From Thermoactinomyces vulgaris (GTDB taxonomy: Bacteria > Bacillota > Bacilli > Thermoactinomycetales > Thermoactinomycetaceae): a stretch of 64,000 nucleotides of DNA. Shown piece by piece: positions 9,000-18,383 of this stretch; position 1 is the first letter of the stretch; the number at the start of each line of letters is the position of its first letter. A program made the position numbers and the translations under genes. Under the pieces are notes generated by a model that worked only from the letters and a program-made list of their open reading frames with translations, had not been told where the DNA came from and ran no database searches. The DNA lies in assembly GCF_003688725.1 (NCBI RefSeq), contig NZ_REFP01000011.1, positions 62,001 through 126,000 of the forward strand, written 5' to 3'.

Positions 9000-9982
9000 A
9001 AATATTGTATATGACCGATACACATATCCGTGGGACATCACCACGAAGCCGTACCGACGATTTCCAGCAGGCGATTCGCGAAAAGATTGAAGAAGTGATT
9101 GACATTGCCGAAAGAGAGCGGGTCGATCTGGTCTTGCACGGCGGGGATTTGTTTGACCGCCCCAATCTTTCCCCCGCCATTGTCCGGGAATTCGCCGGGC
9201 TGTTTCGCCGTTTTCCGGCCCCCATTTTCGCGGTTGCGGGGAATCATGATATTTACGGACATAATCCCGCAACGGTGGAGCGGACGATGCTGGGGTTGCT
9301 CGATGCCTTCGGTGCCATCCGGTTGGTGAACGAAGGGGAACGGATCAAATGGGAGAAAGACGGCATCACCGTTCAGATCAGCGCCCAACCTTTCCATTAT
9401 GATTTGGACAAACGAAAGCGGCATCTCGATTATACAGTGCCAAATGAATGCGGAGCCGAATATTGCGTGCATATGGTTCACGGCATGTTGGTGGACAGGG
9501 CTCTTCCGGACAGCATCCCGCACACGGCGGTTCACGAAGTCTGGAGCGATTCCGTCGATGTTCTGTTGACTGGGCATTATCATGCAGGCTTTCCCGTACA
9601 GCACCGGAATGGAAAATATATTGTCAATCCCGGCGCGTTGGCCCGTATCAACAACCACCGGTCGGAAATCAAACGGATGCCCCAAGTCGCCCTTCTGGAA
9701 TTGAACAAAGAGGGCATCGATGTCCGGCTGGTTCCGCTTCAATGCGCCAAGCGGGGGGAAGAAATTTTGGACCGGTCCTACATTGAAAAAGAAGAATTCC
9801 GCGAAAAACAGCTGGGCGAATTCATCCGTGAAGTCAAATCGGTGACCGATTTTCAATCCATCAACATCATGGATATCCTCTTTGAAATGTCCAAGTTGCA
9901 TGACATCGGGGATGTTGTCACTTTGGAAGCCCAGCGGAGGATTGCGATTGAACAAGAAGCAGAAAGGGAGAGCAGCCATTGA
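8996..9982 (+). CDS. Mre11/SbcD-like metallophosphoesterase (DNA repair nuclease subunit)
   Basis: The calcineurin-like phosphoesterase motifs of Mre11/SbcD are complete: D8-x-H10, GGD (49-51), GNHD (82-85), H162 and GHYH (193-196). These bind two metal ions for DNA end processing. The length is 328 aa; the part after about 215 is a short capping domain, smaller than in SbcD. The ATG overlaps the recX stop and the stop overlaps the next gene, so all are translationally coupled. The partner genes are Rad50-like. I infer an Mre11-Rad50-type end-processing nuclease in the recA SOS operon. It is not the usual sbcCD pair, since the ATPase is split. No symbol is assigned. Confidence 0.85.
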   Translation: MKILYMTDTHIRGTSPRSRTDDFQQAIREKIEEVIDIAERERVDLVLHGGDLFDRPNLSPAIVREFAGLFRRFPAPIFAVAGNHDIYGHNPATVERTMLGLLDAFGAIRLVNEGERIKWEKDGITVQISAQPFHYDLDKRKRHLDYTVPNECGAEYCVHMVHGMLVDRALPDSIPHTAVHEVWSDSVDVLLTGHYHAGFPVQHRNGKYIVNPGALARINNHRSEIKRMPQVALLELNKEGIDVRLVPLQCAKRGEEILDRSYIEKEEFREKQLGEFIREVKSVTDFQSINIMDILFEMSKLHDIGDVVTLEAQRRIAIEQEAERESSH

Positions 9983-11457
9983 ATGGTTTTAAAAAGCTCG
10001 TGATTGAAAATTTCCAGTCCCATCAGTATACCGAAATTGATTTCACCGACGGGCTCAATGTGTTTGTGGGACCGTCTGACAGCGGGAAAAGCGCGATTTT
10101 GCGCGCATTGAAGTGGGTGTTGTTTAACACTCCGCGGGGAACGGATTTTATCCGGACCGGGGCCAAAGAGTGCCGCGTTCGTCTGGTGTTGACGGACGGG
10201 ACGGCGATCGAGAGAATCCGCAGCCGTTCGGTCAACCGGTATGTGCTCAATACACCGGACGGAAAGGAACAAATCTTTGAAGGATTTGGAAACTCCGTGC
10301 CGGAGGAAATCTCCGACGTGCACCGGATCGTTCCGGTTGAGCTGGACCAAAAAGAGTTGCTGTTGAATTTCGGCACACAATTGGAGAGCCCTTTTTTGCT
10401 TTTTGAATCGAATCAAAACAAAGCGAAAACCATCGGCCGGATCAGCGGTGCCCATTTAATCGACAAAGCCTTGAAAAAAACGAGCACCGACCGGCTGGCT
10501 TTAAGTGGAACGATCCGCCAGCTGGAACAGGAAAAAGAGCGGTTGGATGAAAAATTAAAGCCGTATGAGAACCTGCAGCAGTTGGAAGCCGATTTTCAAG
10601 TGGCGGAACGGGCTTTTCTTGACGTGCAAGAAAAAAAGCGGCTGCAAGCGTCTTTGGAAGCAAAACTGGAAAGCTTGATCGAGATACGGCGGGGAAAAGA
10701 AGTGTGGCAGGAAAAAGTTGCGGCATTAAAACGGTTGCCGGATGCCGAACAGCAGCTGCTTCACTTGGAGTATCAAAAAGCGATGCTTTCCCGGTTGATT
10801 CGTTTAAACGAAAAGTGGATCCGGCTTCAACAGGAAAAAGAGCGCACGCTGGAAACGGTCAAGCTGGGTGAACACATTCCGGAAGCGGAAAGGCGGCTTG
10901 CCGGTTTGTCTAGGAGCCAAAAAAGGTTTGAGCAACTGCTCCGGCTCCAAAACAAGCGGAATCAGATCAAAGAGAAAAAAGCCGGGCTTGAAACCTTTGT
11001 GCTCAGGCTTAAAAACGTGCCGCAAGGCATGCGGGAGTTAGAGAAACTGGCCGAAAAGCACGAGCGTTTCAAAGTGCTCCAGCCTTTAAAACGACGGAAA
11101 GAAAAGAATGCAAGGGAACTTAAGTACTGGCGGCAGGTGCAAAAGCAAAACCAAGAAGCCTTAGAGGTGTTGGAAAAAGTGGTGCCGAACATAGAAGAGA
11201 AAGAAGCGCTGATGAAGAAACTGGACGATTTGCACCGAAGCCGGCTGGATTGCCAAAAACGGATTGCCACCGGAAAAAAATACATCCAGGAAAAAGAACA
11301 GGAAATTTTGCGTTGCACCCGGGAATGGATCCGGCTGTTAAAAAAGATCGGAAAGTGTCCGACCTGCGGAACGCCCATCGGCCACTCTGTTTTGCAACAT
11401 ATCATGGAAGAGTATCAAGGAGGAATTTCTCGTGCAGCAGCTGGAAGAGAAGATTAA
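9979..11457 (+). CDS. Rad50/SbcC-like ATPase, N-terminal half with coiled coil and CxxC
   Basis: Residues 1-160 form the N-terminal lobe of a Rad50/SMC-type ATPase, with Walker A GPSDSGKS at 31-38 and a Q-loop region near VPVELDQKELL. About 290 residues (165-455) are heptad-rich coiled coil. A CPTC motif (C460, C463), like half of a Rad50 zinc hook, lies just 32 residues from the C-terminus. There is no signature motif or Walker B; those are in the gene at 11679-12353. The length is 492 aa, about half of SbcC. TTG at 9979 overlaps the nuclease stop (TTGA) and follows a GGGAGAG site. This is a split Rad50 by sequence; complex formation is inferred. Confidence 0.82.
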   Translation: MNGFKKLVIENFQSHQYTEIDFTDGLNVFVGPSDSGKSAILRALKWVLFNTPRGTDFIRTGAKECRVRLVLTDGTAIERIRSRSVNRYVLNTPDGKEQIFEGFGNSVPEEISDVHRIVPVELDQKELLLNFGTQLESPFLLFESNQNKAKTIGRISGAHLIDKALKKTSTDRLALSGTIRQLEQEKERLDEKLKPYENLQQLEADFQVAERAFLDVQEKKRLQASLEAKLESLIEIRRGKEVWQEKVAALKRLPDAEQQLLHLEYQKAMLSRLIRLNEKWIRLQQEKERTLETVKLGEHIPEAERRLAGLSRSQKRFEQLLRLQNKRNQIKEKKAGLETFVLRLKNVPQGMRELEKLAEKHERFKVLQPLKRRKEKNARELKYWRQVQKQNQEALEVLEKVVPNIEEKEALMKKLDDLHRSRLDCQKRIATGKKYIQEKEQEILRCTREWIRLLKKIGKCPTCGTPIGHSVLQHIMEEYQGGISRAAAGRED

Positions 11458-11677
11458 ACAACTCAAAGCGCAACTGGAAGATGCCAAAAGCAAATTGACG
11501 GTTGCCAAAGCCCGTCTGGAAGATTTGGAAAAGCAGGAAGAGGAGATTGTCAAAGAAGCCAGGGAGCTGGGAGTGGAACCGGAAGATTTGCCCGGGGAGA
11601 TTGAGCGGCTGGAAAAAGAGATTGAGGAAGGCATTGAAAAGGCATGGAGCTATTTGCCCAAGGAGTTGAGAGAATGA
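11432..11677 (+). CDS. Small coiled-coil protein of the split Rad50 operon
   Basis: This 81-aa protein is almost entirely predicted coiled coil (heptads of Leu, Ile, Glu and Lys throughout), with a short break around GVEPEDLPG at about 47-55. The GTG start overlaps the end of the preceding ATPase half by 26 bases and has its own strong site (AAGGAGG). The next gene starts one base after its stop. No enzymatic motif is present. By position and composition it may supply part of the descending coiled-coil arm missing from the C-terminal ATPase half. I do not recognise the family. Confidence 0.7.
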   Translation: MQQLEEKIKQLKAQLEDAKSKLTVAKARLEDLEKQEEEIVKEARELGVEPEDLPGEIERLEKEIEEGIEKAWSYLPKELRE

Positions 11678-11678
11678 G

Positions 11679-12353
11679 ATGAAAGACACATCACTTGAGG
11701 AATTGCAACAGGCTTTGAAAGAAGCAAGAGATGAACTGTTGCGCCGAAAAGCGGAAAAAGAGCTGCATTTGCGTCAGTTGAATGAGACGGAAACCCGGTT
11801 GAAAGAAAGCGTGGAGCACCGTGATCTGTTGGACCGGGTGCGTCTTTTGTTCCAACTGTCATCAGACTATGCCCGCCAACAGGCAAAGCAACAATTGGAA
11901 ACGCTGGTGACCAATGCCTTGAAGTATGTCTTCGGTTCGACGTTTCGTTTTCAAATTGAGCTCTCGGATCATGGCGGAAATCCGACGGCGGAATTTTATG
12001 TGGTTTCGAAGTGGGATGAACAGGAAGTGAAAAACCGTCCACAGGATGCCCGCGGCGGCGGTGTCGTCGACATTGTCTCATTGGCGCTCAGGATTGCGCT
12101 CATGGAAACGATCAAGCCCCGTGTCCAAGGGCCGATTATTTTGGATGAACCCGGAAAACATGTGAGTGAAGATTATATCGTCCCCATGATTGAGTTTTTA
12201 AAATCGGTCGGGGAAACGTTCGGCCGGCAAATCATTCTTGTCACGCACAATACGCATCTGACGGAATCGGCCGATTCGGCCTATTACGTGCGGTTGTCAT
12301 CCGGTAAGTCGGAAGTGGAGCGCAGCCGGAATCTTGACAACAATACTGTATAA
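11679..12353 (+). CDS. Rad50/SbcC-like ATPase, C-terminal half
   Basis: This 224-aa protein starts with about 55 residues of coiled coil and continues as the C-terminal lobe of an ABC/Rad50-type ATPase. It has a signature-like segment ARGGGVVDIV at 124-133, Walker B IILDEPGK at 153-160, and an H-loop THNTHL at 189-194. It has no Walker A and would complete the site held by the protein at 9979-11457. The signature reads RGGG, not the usual SGG of Rad50. The ATG lies one base after the preceding stop. It is the last gene of the recA-recX repair operon. Confidence 0.8.
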   Translation: MKDTSLEELQQALKEARDELLRRKAEKELHLRQLNETETRLKESVEHRDLLDRVRLLFQLSSDYARQQAKQQLETLVTNALKYVFGSTFRFQIELSDHGGNPTAEFYVVSKWDEQEVKNRPQDARGGGVVDIVSLALRIALMETIKPRVQGPIILDEPGKHVSEDYIVPMIEFLKSVGETFGRQIILVTHNTHLTESADSAYYVRLSSGKSEVERSRNLDNNTV

Positions 12354-12509
12354 ATAATACAATTTAGTTGTATCTTTGCCTTTTTTAACGGTGGAAGATA
12401 CCTTCTGACGAAGTAAGTTTGGAATAGAAACCTGAAGGAATTTGAAAATGTTTGCTGGTTTTCCAGCCTTGACCTGGTATAGCAAAAAATGAGTGAGGAC
12501 GAGCGTGAG

Positions 12510-12535
12510 AAGACCGAGTTCATCGGTCTTATTTT
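12510..12535 (+). terminator. Weak hairpin before rny
   Basis: An 8-bp stem (12510-12517 with 12523-12530) and a 5-base loop are followed by ATTTTG. It is a possible weak terminator or attenuator. The rest of the 208-base gap (12354-12561) is AT-rich and holds no other recognised element apart from the rny ribosome site. Confidence 0.4.
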
Positions 12536-12561
12536 GTAAACAGAAACAGAGGAGGTGAGCG

Positions 12562-14115
12562 GTGAATCCAATGGTGTTTAACGGATTGGACATCGTTCTG
12601 ATGTTTGCCTCTCTCGGTGTCGGAAGCGGTGCGGGATATTGGATACGCAAAATGACGGCGGAAGCCCGGATCGGCAGTGCGGAGAAGGAAGCTGCCGAGA
12701 TTCTGGAAAAGGCGAACAAAGAAGCCGAAGCCAACAAAAAAGAAAAAATCTTTGAAGCCAGGGATGAAATCCATCAATTGCGCACCGAAGCGGAAAAAGA
12801 GATTCGTGAGCAGAGGAATGAATTACAGCGGATTGAGCGTCGTCTTGACCAAAAAGAAGAAACACTGGAACGAAAACAATTAAATTTGGAATCGCGTGAG
12901 GAAGAACTGGCCAAACGCGAGAAATATATTGATGAACGTCAGCGGGAGATTGACCGGCTATACCAGGAACAGCTCAAAGAGATGGAACGGATTTCCGGAC
13001 TTACCACGGAAGAAGCGCGTCAGTTGATTCTGGCTAAAGTCGAGAATGAGATGAAACACGAAACGGCTCAAATCATGAAAGAGATGGAACAACAGGCGAT
13101 TGATGAAGGAGACCGGCGTGCACGGAAAATCTTGTCTTTAGCCATTCAACGTTGCGCGGCGGATCATGTTGCGGAAACGACCGTATCCGTAGTGAATTTA
13201 CCCAATGATGAGATGAAAGGCCGCATTATCGGGCGTGAAGGCCGGAATATCCGGACGTTGGAAACGTTGACGGGAATTGACCTGATCATTGATGATACGC
13301 CGGAAGCCGTGATTTTGTCCGGATTTGACCCCATTCGCCGTGAAGTGGCGCGGGTGGCGTTGGAAAAACTGGTGGCTGACGGAAGGATTCACCCGGCCCG
13401 GATTGAAGAGATGGTGGAAAAATCCCGCCGGGATGTGGACGAACGGATTCGTGAATATGGAGAGCAGGCCACCTTTGAAACCGGCGTGCACGGATTGCAT
13501 CCGGATCTGATTAAGATCATCGGCAGGTTAAAATTCCGTACCAGTTATGGGCAAAACGTTTTGAAGCACTCCATGGAGGTTGCGCATCTGGCTGGTTTGT
13601 TGGCCGCGGAATTGGGTGAAGACATTCATCTGGCGAAACGGGCCGGCTTGCTTCATGACATCGGAAAAGCCATTGACCACGAAATCGAGGGTTCCCATGT
13701 GGATATTGGCGTCGAATTGGCGAAAAAATATAAAGAACATCCCGTGGTGATCAACAGCATTGCTTCTCATCACGGAGACTGTGAAGCGACGAGTGTGATT
13801 GCTGTCTTGGTCAGAGCGGCGGATGCGCTTTCGGCGGCCAGACCCGGAGCCCGGCGGGAAACATTGGAGGCATATATCAAGCGCTTGGAGAAATTGGAAG
13901 AGATTTGCGATTCCTTCGACGGCGTGGAAAAATCATATGCAATTCAAGCAGGGCGTGAATGTCGGATCATCGTGAAGCCGGATGAAGTCGATGATGCGGA
14001 AGCCGTCCGTTTATCCCGAGAAATTACCAAACAGATCGAAAGTCAATTGGATTACCCCGGCCATATTAAGGTGACGGTGATTCGAGAGACAAGATCGGTC
14101 GAATATGCGAAATAA
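12562..14115 (+). CDS. rny: Ribonuclease Y
   Basis: Rny is the membrane-anchored endoribonuclease that starts bulk mRNA decay in Bacilli. An N-terminal transmembrane helix (about 7-27) leads into a long charged coiled coil to about residue 200, then a KH domain with the [12 protein letters not shown] loop, then an HD domain with [10 protein letters not shown] and LLHDIGK. The length, 517 aa, is typical. The GTG start at 12562 is 6 bases after AGGAGG. The gene has its own terminator and is followed by ymdB, the conserved Bacillus pairing. Confidence 0.97.
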   Translation: MNPMVFNGLDIVLMFASLGVGSGAGYWIRKMTAEARIGSAEKEAAEILEKANKEAEANKKEKIFEARDEIHQLRTEAEKEIREQRNELQRIERRLDQKEETLERKQLNLESREEELAKREKYIDERQREIDRLYQEQLKEMERISGLTTEEARQLILAKVENEMKHETAQIMKEMEQQAIDEGDRRARKILSLAIQRCAADHVAETTVSVVNLPNDEMKGRIIGREGRNIRTLETLTGIDLIIDDTPEAVILSGFDPIRREVARVALEKLVADGRIHPARIEEMVEKSRRDVDERIREYGEQATFETGVHGLHPDLIKIIGRLKFRTSYGQNVLKHSMEVAHLAGLLAAELGEDIHLAKRAGLLHDIGKAIDHEIEGSHVDIGVELAKKYKEHPVVINSIASHHGDCEATSVIAVLVRAADALSAARPGARRETLEAYIKRLEKLEEICDSFDGVEKSYAIQAGRECRIIVKPDEVDDAEAVRLSREITKQIESQLDYPGHIKVTVIRETRSVEYAK

Positions 14116-14142
14116 AGTGGCCTTGCGGCCGCTTTATTTTTT
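14110..14142 (+). terminator. Terminator after rny
   Basis: A stem of about 11 bp (14111-14121 with 14127-14137, one G-T pair) runs into a T-tract to 14142. It starts at the rny stop codon. Confidence 0.8.
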
Positions 14143-14178
14143 CAAGCATCTTAGCGGAGTTGGAGGCTATTTGTACTG

Positions 14179-14973
14179 ATGAGAATTTTAATGATCGGTG
14201 ATATTGTTGGACAAGTGGGGCGACAAGCGGTCGCCAATTATTTGCCTAAATTAAACCAAATGTACTCGCCCGATGTGATTGTGGCAAACGGGGAAAATGC
14301 CGCGGGCAACGGACGGGGAATTCAACGGGACATCCTGAGGGAACTGATGGATCTGGGAATCCATTGTGTCACATTGGGAAATCATGCTTGGGCGCAGTCC
14401 GAGGTGTTTGATTTTATCGATGAGGAGCCGTTTTTAATCCGTCCCGCCAATTATCCGCCGGGGACGCCCGGGAAAGGCCATGTTTTACTGACGGTAAAAG
14501 GCGTAAAAGTGGTTGTGGTCAATCTGATGGGGAGAGCGTATATGGGACCATTGGATTGTCCGTTCAGAAAAATGGATGAAATTTTGAGCCGGATTTCAGG
14601 AACCCCGTATATATTGGTCGATTTTCATGCGGAAACCACGTCGGAAAAACAAGCATTGGCATGTTACCTGGATGGGAAAGTTTCCGCGGTGATCGGGACG
14701 CACACGCATGTGCAAACGGCAGATGAACGAATTTTGCCAAAAGGAACGGGTTATTTGACGGATGTGGGGATGGTCGGCCCGTATGACAGCGTGATCGGGA
14801 TGAAAAAAGAGGAAGTCGTGAAGCGGTTTATCACACAAATGCCTGTTCGCTTTTCTGTTGCAAAAGGAAGAGAACAATTTAATGCTGTATTGATCGATTT
14901 GGACAAACAAACCAAAAAAGCCACGAAATTAACGAGGATTCGTATTGATGCGGAGCATCCGCTTATCGGTTGA
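14179..14973 (+). CDS. ymdB: YmdB-type metallophosphoesterase (TIGR00282 family)
   Basis: YmdB of Bacillus subtilis is a metallophosphodiesterase acting on 2',3'-cyclic nucleotides and needed for normal biofilm and late-adaptive gene expression. The family residues are visible: D8 in MIGDIVG, NGENAAGNGRG, LGNHAW and GTHTHVQT. The 264-aa length is that of the family. The ATG at 14179 follows a GGAGG-like site. It lies between rny and spoVS exactly as in Bacillus. Confidence 0.94.
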   Translation: MRILMIGDIVGQVGRQAVANYLPKLNQMYSPDVIVANGENAAGNGRGIQRDILRELMDLGIHCVTLGNHAWAQSEVFDFIDEEPFLIRPANYPPGTPGKGHVLLTVKGVKVVVVNLMGRAYMGPLDCPFRKMDEILSRISGTPYILVDFHAETTSEKQALACYLDGKVSAVIGTHTHVQTADERILPKGTGYLTDVGMVGPYDSVIGMKKEEVVKRFITQMPVRFSVAKGREQFNAVLIDLDKQTKKATKLTRIRIDAEHPLIG

Positions 14974-15023
14974 AATAGAATAAATTTATTTATGATTTTT
15001 TACTCCTATCTATGCAAATTGGA

Positions 15024-15048
15024 AGGAATTTTTACTTGCGAGTCGAAT
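15024..15048 (+). promoter_or_regulatory. Sigma-H promoter of spoVS
   Basis: AGGAATT at 15024-15030 and CGAAT at 15044-15048 fit the SigH consensus (AGGAWWT, 12-14 bases, RGAAT). SigH drives early sporulation genes, and spoVS is a known SigH target in Bacillus. Confidence 0.75.
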
Positions 15049-15091
15049 AGGATAGTAGTGGATTCACTCCAACCATCGAGGAGGTACCTAC

Positions 15092-15352
15092 ATGGAAGTA
15101 TTAAAAGTTTCAGCAAAATCTAATCCGAATTCTGTTGCTGGTGCACTCGCCGGAGTCTTGCGTGAACGTGGTCAAGCAGAGATGCAAGCAATTGGCGCAG
15201 GGGCGCTGAATCAAGCTGTAAAAGCGGTTGCGATTGCACGAGGATTCGTGGCGCCTAGTGGGATTGATCTGATTTGTATTCCTGCTTTTACCGATATTAT
15301 GATCGATGGTGAAGAACGGACCGCGATCAAACTGATTGTGGAACCTCGTTAG
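15092..15352 (+). CDS. spoVS: Stage V sporulation protein S
   Basis: SpoVS is a small Alba-like protein required for spore development and coat assembly. The 86-aa sequence is nearly that of the family, which is among the most conserved sporulation proteins (MEVLKVSAKSNPNSVAGAL at the start). The ATG at 15092 follows GAGGAGG. It is monocistronic, with a SigH-type promoter upstream and a strong terminator downstream. Confidence 0.98.
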   Translation: MEVLKVSAKSNPNSVAGALAGVLRERGQAEMQAIGAGALNQAVKAVAIARGFVAPSGIDLICIPAFTDIMIDGEERTAIKLIVEPR

Positions 15353-15372
15353 GGAAATTGGTCGATATATTC

Positions 15373-15408
15373 AAAAAAACCTGTTTATTTATATAGACAG
15401 GTTTTTTT
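15373..15408 (+). terminator. Terminator after spoVS
   Basis: An A-rich arm and CCTGT pair with ACAGG and a run of seven Ts. The stem is about 13 bp between 15373 and 15408, centred near 15388. Confidence 0.88.
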
Positions 15409-15427
15409 AAATGGAAGGGTGAACAAG

Positions 15428-16372
15428 ATGCAATGGATGGATGGGCATTGCGATGTGTTAAGCAAAATGTGGCGAAATTTGAAAGACCATTCTTTTTATG
15501 ACCCCCGCTCCCGGTTGGACAGTTCTTATCACCATCTGAAAGAAGCCTTGGTGGCTTTGCAGGTTTTTGCGATATGGGTACCTGATTCGGTACCCAGAGA
15601 AAACCGGTTGTCAGTCGCATTGAAACAAGTGGATTTGTTTTATGAACAGATTATCAGGAAAGAAGAAGCGGTTCATTTTGTCGGTTCGAAACAAGCGTTA
15701 AAAAAATGTGCCCCGGATCGGATGGGGGCACTGTTGGCGATGGAAGGGGCCGACGCCTTGCATGGAGAACTTGCCTTCCTGCGGCTGTTTTTCCGCCTCG
15801 GTGTGCGCCAGTTGGGGTTGACTTGGAACCATGCCAATGAAGTGGCGGACGGCATTGAAGAGGAACGGAACGGAGGATTGACGAACTTCGGAAAAAAAGT
15901 GATCACCGAGATGGAAAGGCTGGGCATGATTTTGGATGTTTCCCATTTGTCGGTGCGAGGGTTTTGGGAAGTGATGGAGTCTGATTTGCCGGTGCTTGCT
16001 TCTCACTCCAATTGCCGGAAAATCGCCCCTCATCCGCGGAATCTGGAAGATGAACAAATCCAGGCGCTGATCCGAAAAGGCGGATTGATCGGGATCACCT
16101 TTGTTCCATCGTTTACATATCCTTGTGAAAAGGAAGCCACCATCGATCATCTTTTGTTACATATCGAACATGTATGCAGCCTGGGAGGCGAACGGAATCT
16201 TTGTTTTGGATCGGATTTTGACGGGATCCGTTTGAAAATTAAAAATTTACATAATTACAGGGATATATACTGGTTGAAAGAAGCGCTTTTGCGCCGTTAC
16301 CCTGAGTCATTGGTGAGGAAATGGGCATGGGAAAATGCCTGTGCTTTTTACTTAAATCATTTACCGTCATAA
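15428..16372 (+). CDS. Membrane dipeptidase, peptidase family M19
   Basis: This is a zinc dipeptidase of the renal-dipeptidase family (M19), hydrolysing dipeptides. Metal and active-site segments are visible: DGHCD near the N-terminus, AMEGADAL at about residue 106, DVSHLS, ASHSNCR and GSDFDGI. The middle residue of the first motif is Cys where many homologues have Asn or Thr. The product is 314 aa. ATG at 15428 is chosen because GGAAGGGTG lies 6 bases upstream; a GTG at 15419 would overlap that site. It sits between spoVS and korA, with no obvious functional link to either. Confidence 0.9.
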   Translation: MQWMDGHCDVLSKMWRNLKDHSFYDPRSRLDSSYHHLKEALVALQVFAIWVPDSVPRENRLSVALKQVDLFYEQIIRKEEAVHFVGSKQALKKCAPDRMGALLAMEGADALHGELAFLRLFFRLGVRQLGLTWNHANEVADGIEEERNGGLTNFGKKVITEMERLGMILDVSHLSVRGFWEVMESDLPVLASHSNCRKIAPHPRNLEDEQIQALIRKGGLIGITFVPSFTYPCEKEATIDHLLLHIEHVCSLGGERNLCFGSDFDGIRLKIKNLHNYRDIYWLKEALLRRYPESLVRKWAWENACAFYLNHLPS

Positions 16373-16557
16373 AGCCGAAAAAAGTTTAGCAAAAATGATC
16401 TTTTTTTTACTTAGGTCTTTTTTTGCAACATTAAAAGAAAAATTGGAAAGATAGAGAACTTAAAACGGTTGCTTTTTATACCATACAGGTCTAGAATGAT
16501 ACATGAAAATGCTATCACTCAGCACAAAGTTGGCTTTATTCCTTTCTTTGTGAAGAG

Positions 16558-16585
16558 TTGATATCTTTCATAGTTATTTTAATAT
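16558..16585 (+). promoter_or_regulatory. Possible promoter for korAB
   Basis: TTGATA at 16558-16563 and TAATAT at 16580-16585 have a 16-base spacer. The rest of the 16373-16595 gap is AT-rich and otherwise featureless. Confidence 0.4.
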
Positions 16586-16622
16586 TGTGTAGTGTGTGGC
16601 AGTATTAAAGGAGATGAGTTCA

Positions 16623-18383
16623 TTGGTTAAGCAGCTTTCGTGGAAAGTGGGCGGACAACAAGGGGAAGGTATTGACAGTGCAGGAGAGATTTTGTCAACA
16701 GCTTTAAATCGAAAAGGGTATTATTTATACGGGTACAGACATTTTTCTTCACGAATTAAAGGTGGTCACTCCAACACCAAGATTCGTATCAGCATAAACC
16801 CAATCCGCTCCATTTCCGACGAGCTGGATATACTTGTTGCATTTGACCAAGAATCCATTGACTTGAATGCTCATGAATTGGTTGTGGGCGGGGTCATCTT
16901 GGCCGATGCCAAGTTTAATCCAACCGTTCCGGAAGGAGTAAACGCAAACCTTCTTGCGATTCCGTTTACCAAGATTGCCGAAGAAATCGGAATGTCCCAA
17001 ATGAAAAACATGGTGGCTGTCGGGGCCTCGGCTGCATTGTTGGGCATTCCGGCGGATGCTTTTAAAGAAGTGATTGAAGAAAGGTTCGCACGGAAAGGCC
17101 AAAAAGTGGTAGATAGGAATATGGAAGCGATTACAAGAGGGTTCGAGCATGCGGAAGGCGAACTTGGTGATGGAATAACAAGATTTCGCTTGGAACCTTC
17201 TGACGGGAAAAAGCGGTTATATATGATCGGAAATGACGCCATTGCACTGGGGGCGATTGCAGCGGGAGCCCGGTTGATGGCTGCATATCCGATTACCCCA
17301 TCTTCAGAAATCATGGAGTATTTGATCAAAAAACTTCCGAAATTTGGTGGTTCGGTAGTTCAAACAGAAGACGAGCTTGCAGCGATCACCATGGTGATCG
17401 GGGCCAACTATGGTGGTGTTCGTGCTCTCACGGCTTCAGCAGGGCCTGGATTGTCACTGATGACCGAAGCGATTGGGCTGGCCGGGATGACCGAAACGCC
17501 GGCGGTGATCGTGAACACGCAGCGTGGCGGGCCCAGTACCGGTCTTCCGACCAAACAGGAACAAAGTGACTTATTGTCCATGCTGTTCAGCACCCACGGT
17601 GAAATCCCGAAAATTGTCATTGCTCCGAGCACAGCCGAAGAATGCTTCTACGATACCATTCAGGCGTTCAATCTGGCGGAACAGTATCAATGCCCGGTGA
17701 TTATCCTGTCGGATTTGGCGATGTCGCTCGGGAAACAAACCGTTGAGCCGCTGGAATACGACCGGATTGAAATTAAACGCGGAAAGCTGGTTTCCTGGGA
17801 TGAAGAGCTTCCGGAGTTGGAGCCTTCCCAATTATTTTTGCGTTATGAACTGACTGAGGATGGCATTTCCAGAAGGGTTCTTCCAGGACAGAAAAACGGA
17901 TTGCACCATGTGACCGGAGTGGAGCATGACGAAACCGGACGTCCGTCGGAAAAACCGTTAAACCGCAAAAAAATGATGGAAAAACGGCTCATGAAACTGA
18001 AAAACGGCATCGATTTTGACACCCCGGTTTACCTGGATGCTCCGCACGATGATGCCGATCTTTTGGTTATCGGATTCAACTCGACCCGCGGCACGATTTC
18101 CGAAGCGAAAGAGCGCGCAGAAGCAGAAGGCTTGAAAATCAACCATGCACACATTCGCCAATTGTTGCCGTTCCCGACGGAAATCATCCGGGAGCAAATG
18201 AACAGAGCGAAAAAAGTATTGGTTGTTGAAAACAACGCTACCGGACAATTAACCAATGTCATCAAAATGTATGTAGGAATGGCTGAAAAACTGGTTCACT
18301 TTGGAAAATATGACGGAAACCCATTCCTGCCTTCTGAAATTTATCATCAATGTAAGGAGCTGTTGGTCCATGGCCACGTTTAA
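16623..18383 (+). CDS. korA: 2-oxoacid:ferredoxin oxidoreductase, alpha subunit (gamma-alpha fusion)
   Basis: With KorB it decarboxylates 2-oxoacids (2-oxoglutarate or pyruvate type) to acyl-CoA, reducing ferredoxin. Residues 1-190 are the gamma domain (start GGQQGEG near residue 10, then HFSSRIKGGHSN), and residues from about 205 are the alpha domain with YPITPSSEIMEYL and QTEDELAA. The product is 586 aa. TTG at 16623 is preferred since AGGAG lies 9 bases upstream; an in-frame GTG at 16596 is less well placed. The end overlaps korB by 14 bases. Substrate cannot be fixed by eye; 2-oxoglutarate is usual for this Bacillales location. Confidence 0.9.
   Translation: MVKQLSWKVGGQQGEGIDSAGEILSTALNRKGYYLYGYRHFSSRIKGGHSNTKIRISINPIRSISDELDILVAFDQESIDLNAHELVVGGVILADAKFNPTVPEGVNANLLAIPFTKIAEEIGMSQMKNMVAVGASAALLGIPADAFKEVIEERFARKGQKVVDRNMEAITRGFEHAEGELGDGITRFRLEPSDGKKRLYMIGNDAIALGAIAAGARLMAAYPITPSSEIMEYLIKKLPKFGGSVVQTEDELAAITMVIGANYGGVRALTASAGPGLSLMTEAIGLAGMTETPAVIVNTQRGGPSTGLPTKQEQSDLLSMLFSTHGEIPKIVIAPSTAEECFYDTIQAFNLAEQYQCPVIILSDLAMSLGKQTVEPLEYDRIEIKRGKLVSWDEELPELEPSQLFLRYELTEDGISRRVLPGQKNGLHHVTGVEHDETGRPSEKPLNRKKMMEKRLMKLKNGIDFDTPVYLDAPHDDADLLVIGFNSTRGTISEAKERAEAEGLKINHAHIRQLLPFPTEIIREQMNRAKKVLVVENNATGQLTNVIKMYVGMAEKLVHFGKYDGNPFLPSEIYHQCKELLVHGHV

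Noticed and set aside
9038-9979. 313-codon frame antisense to the Mre11-like gene
   Set aside because: It is a shadow of the sense gene with no signal of its own.
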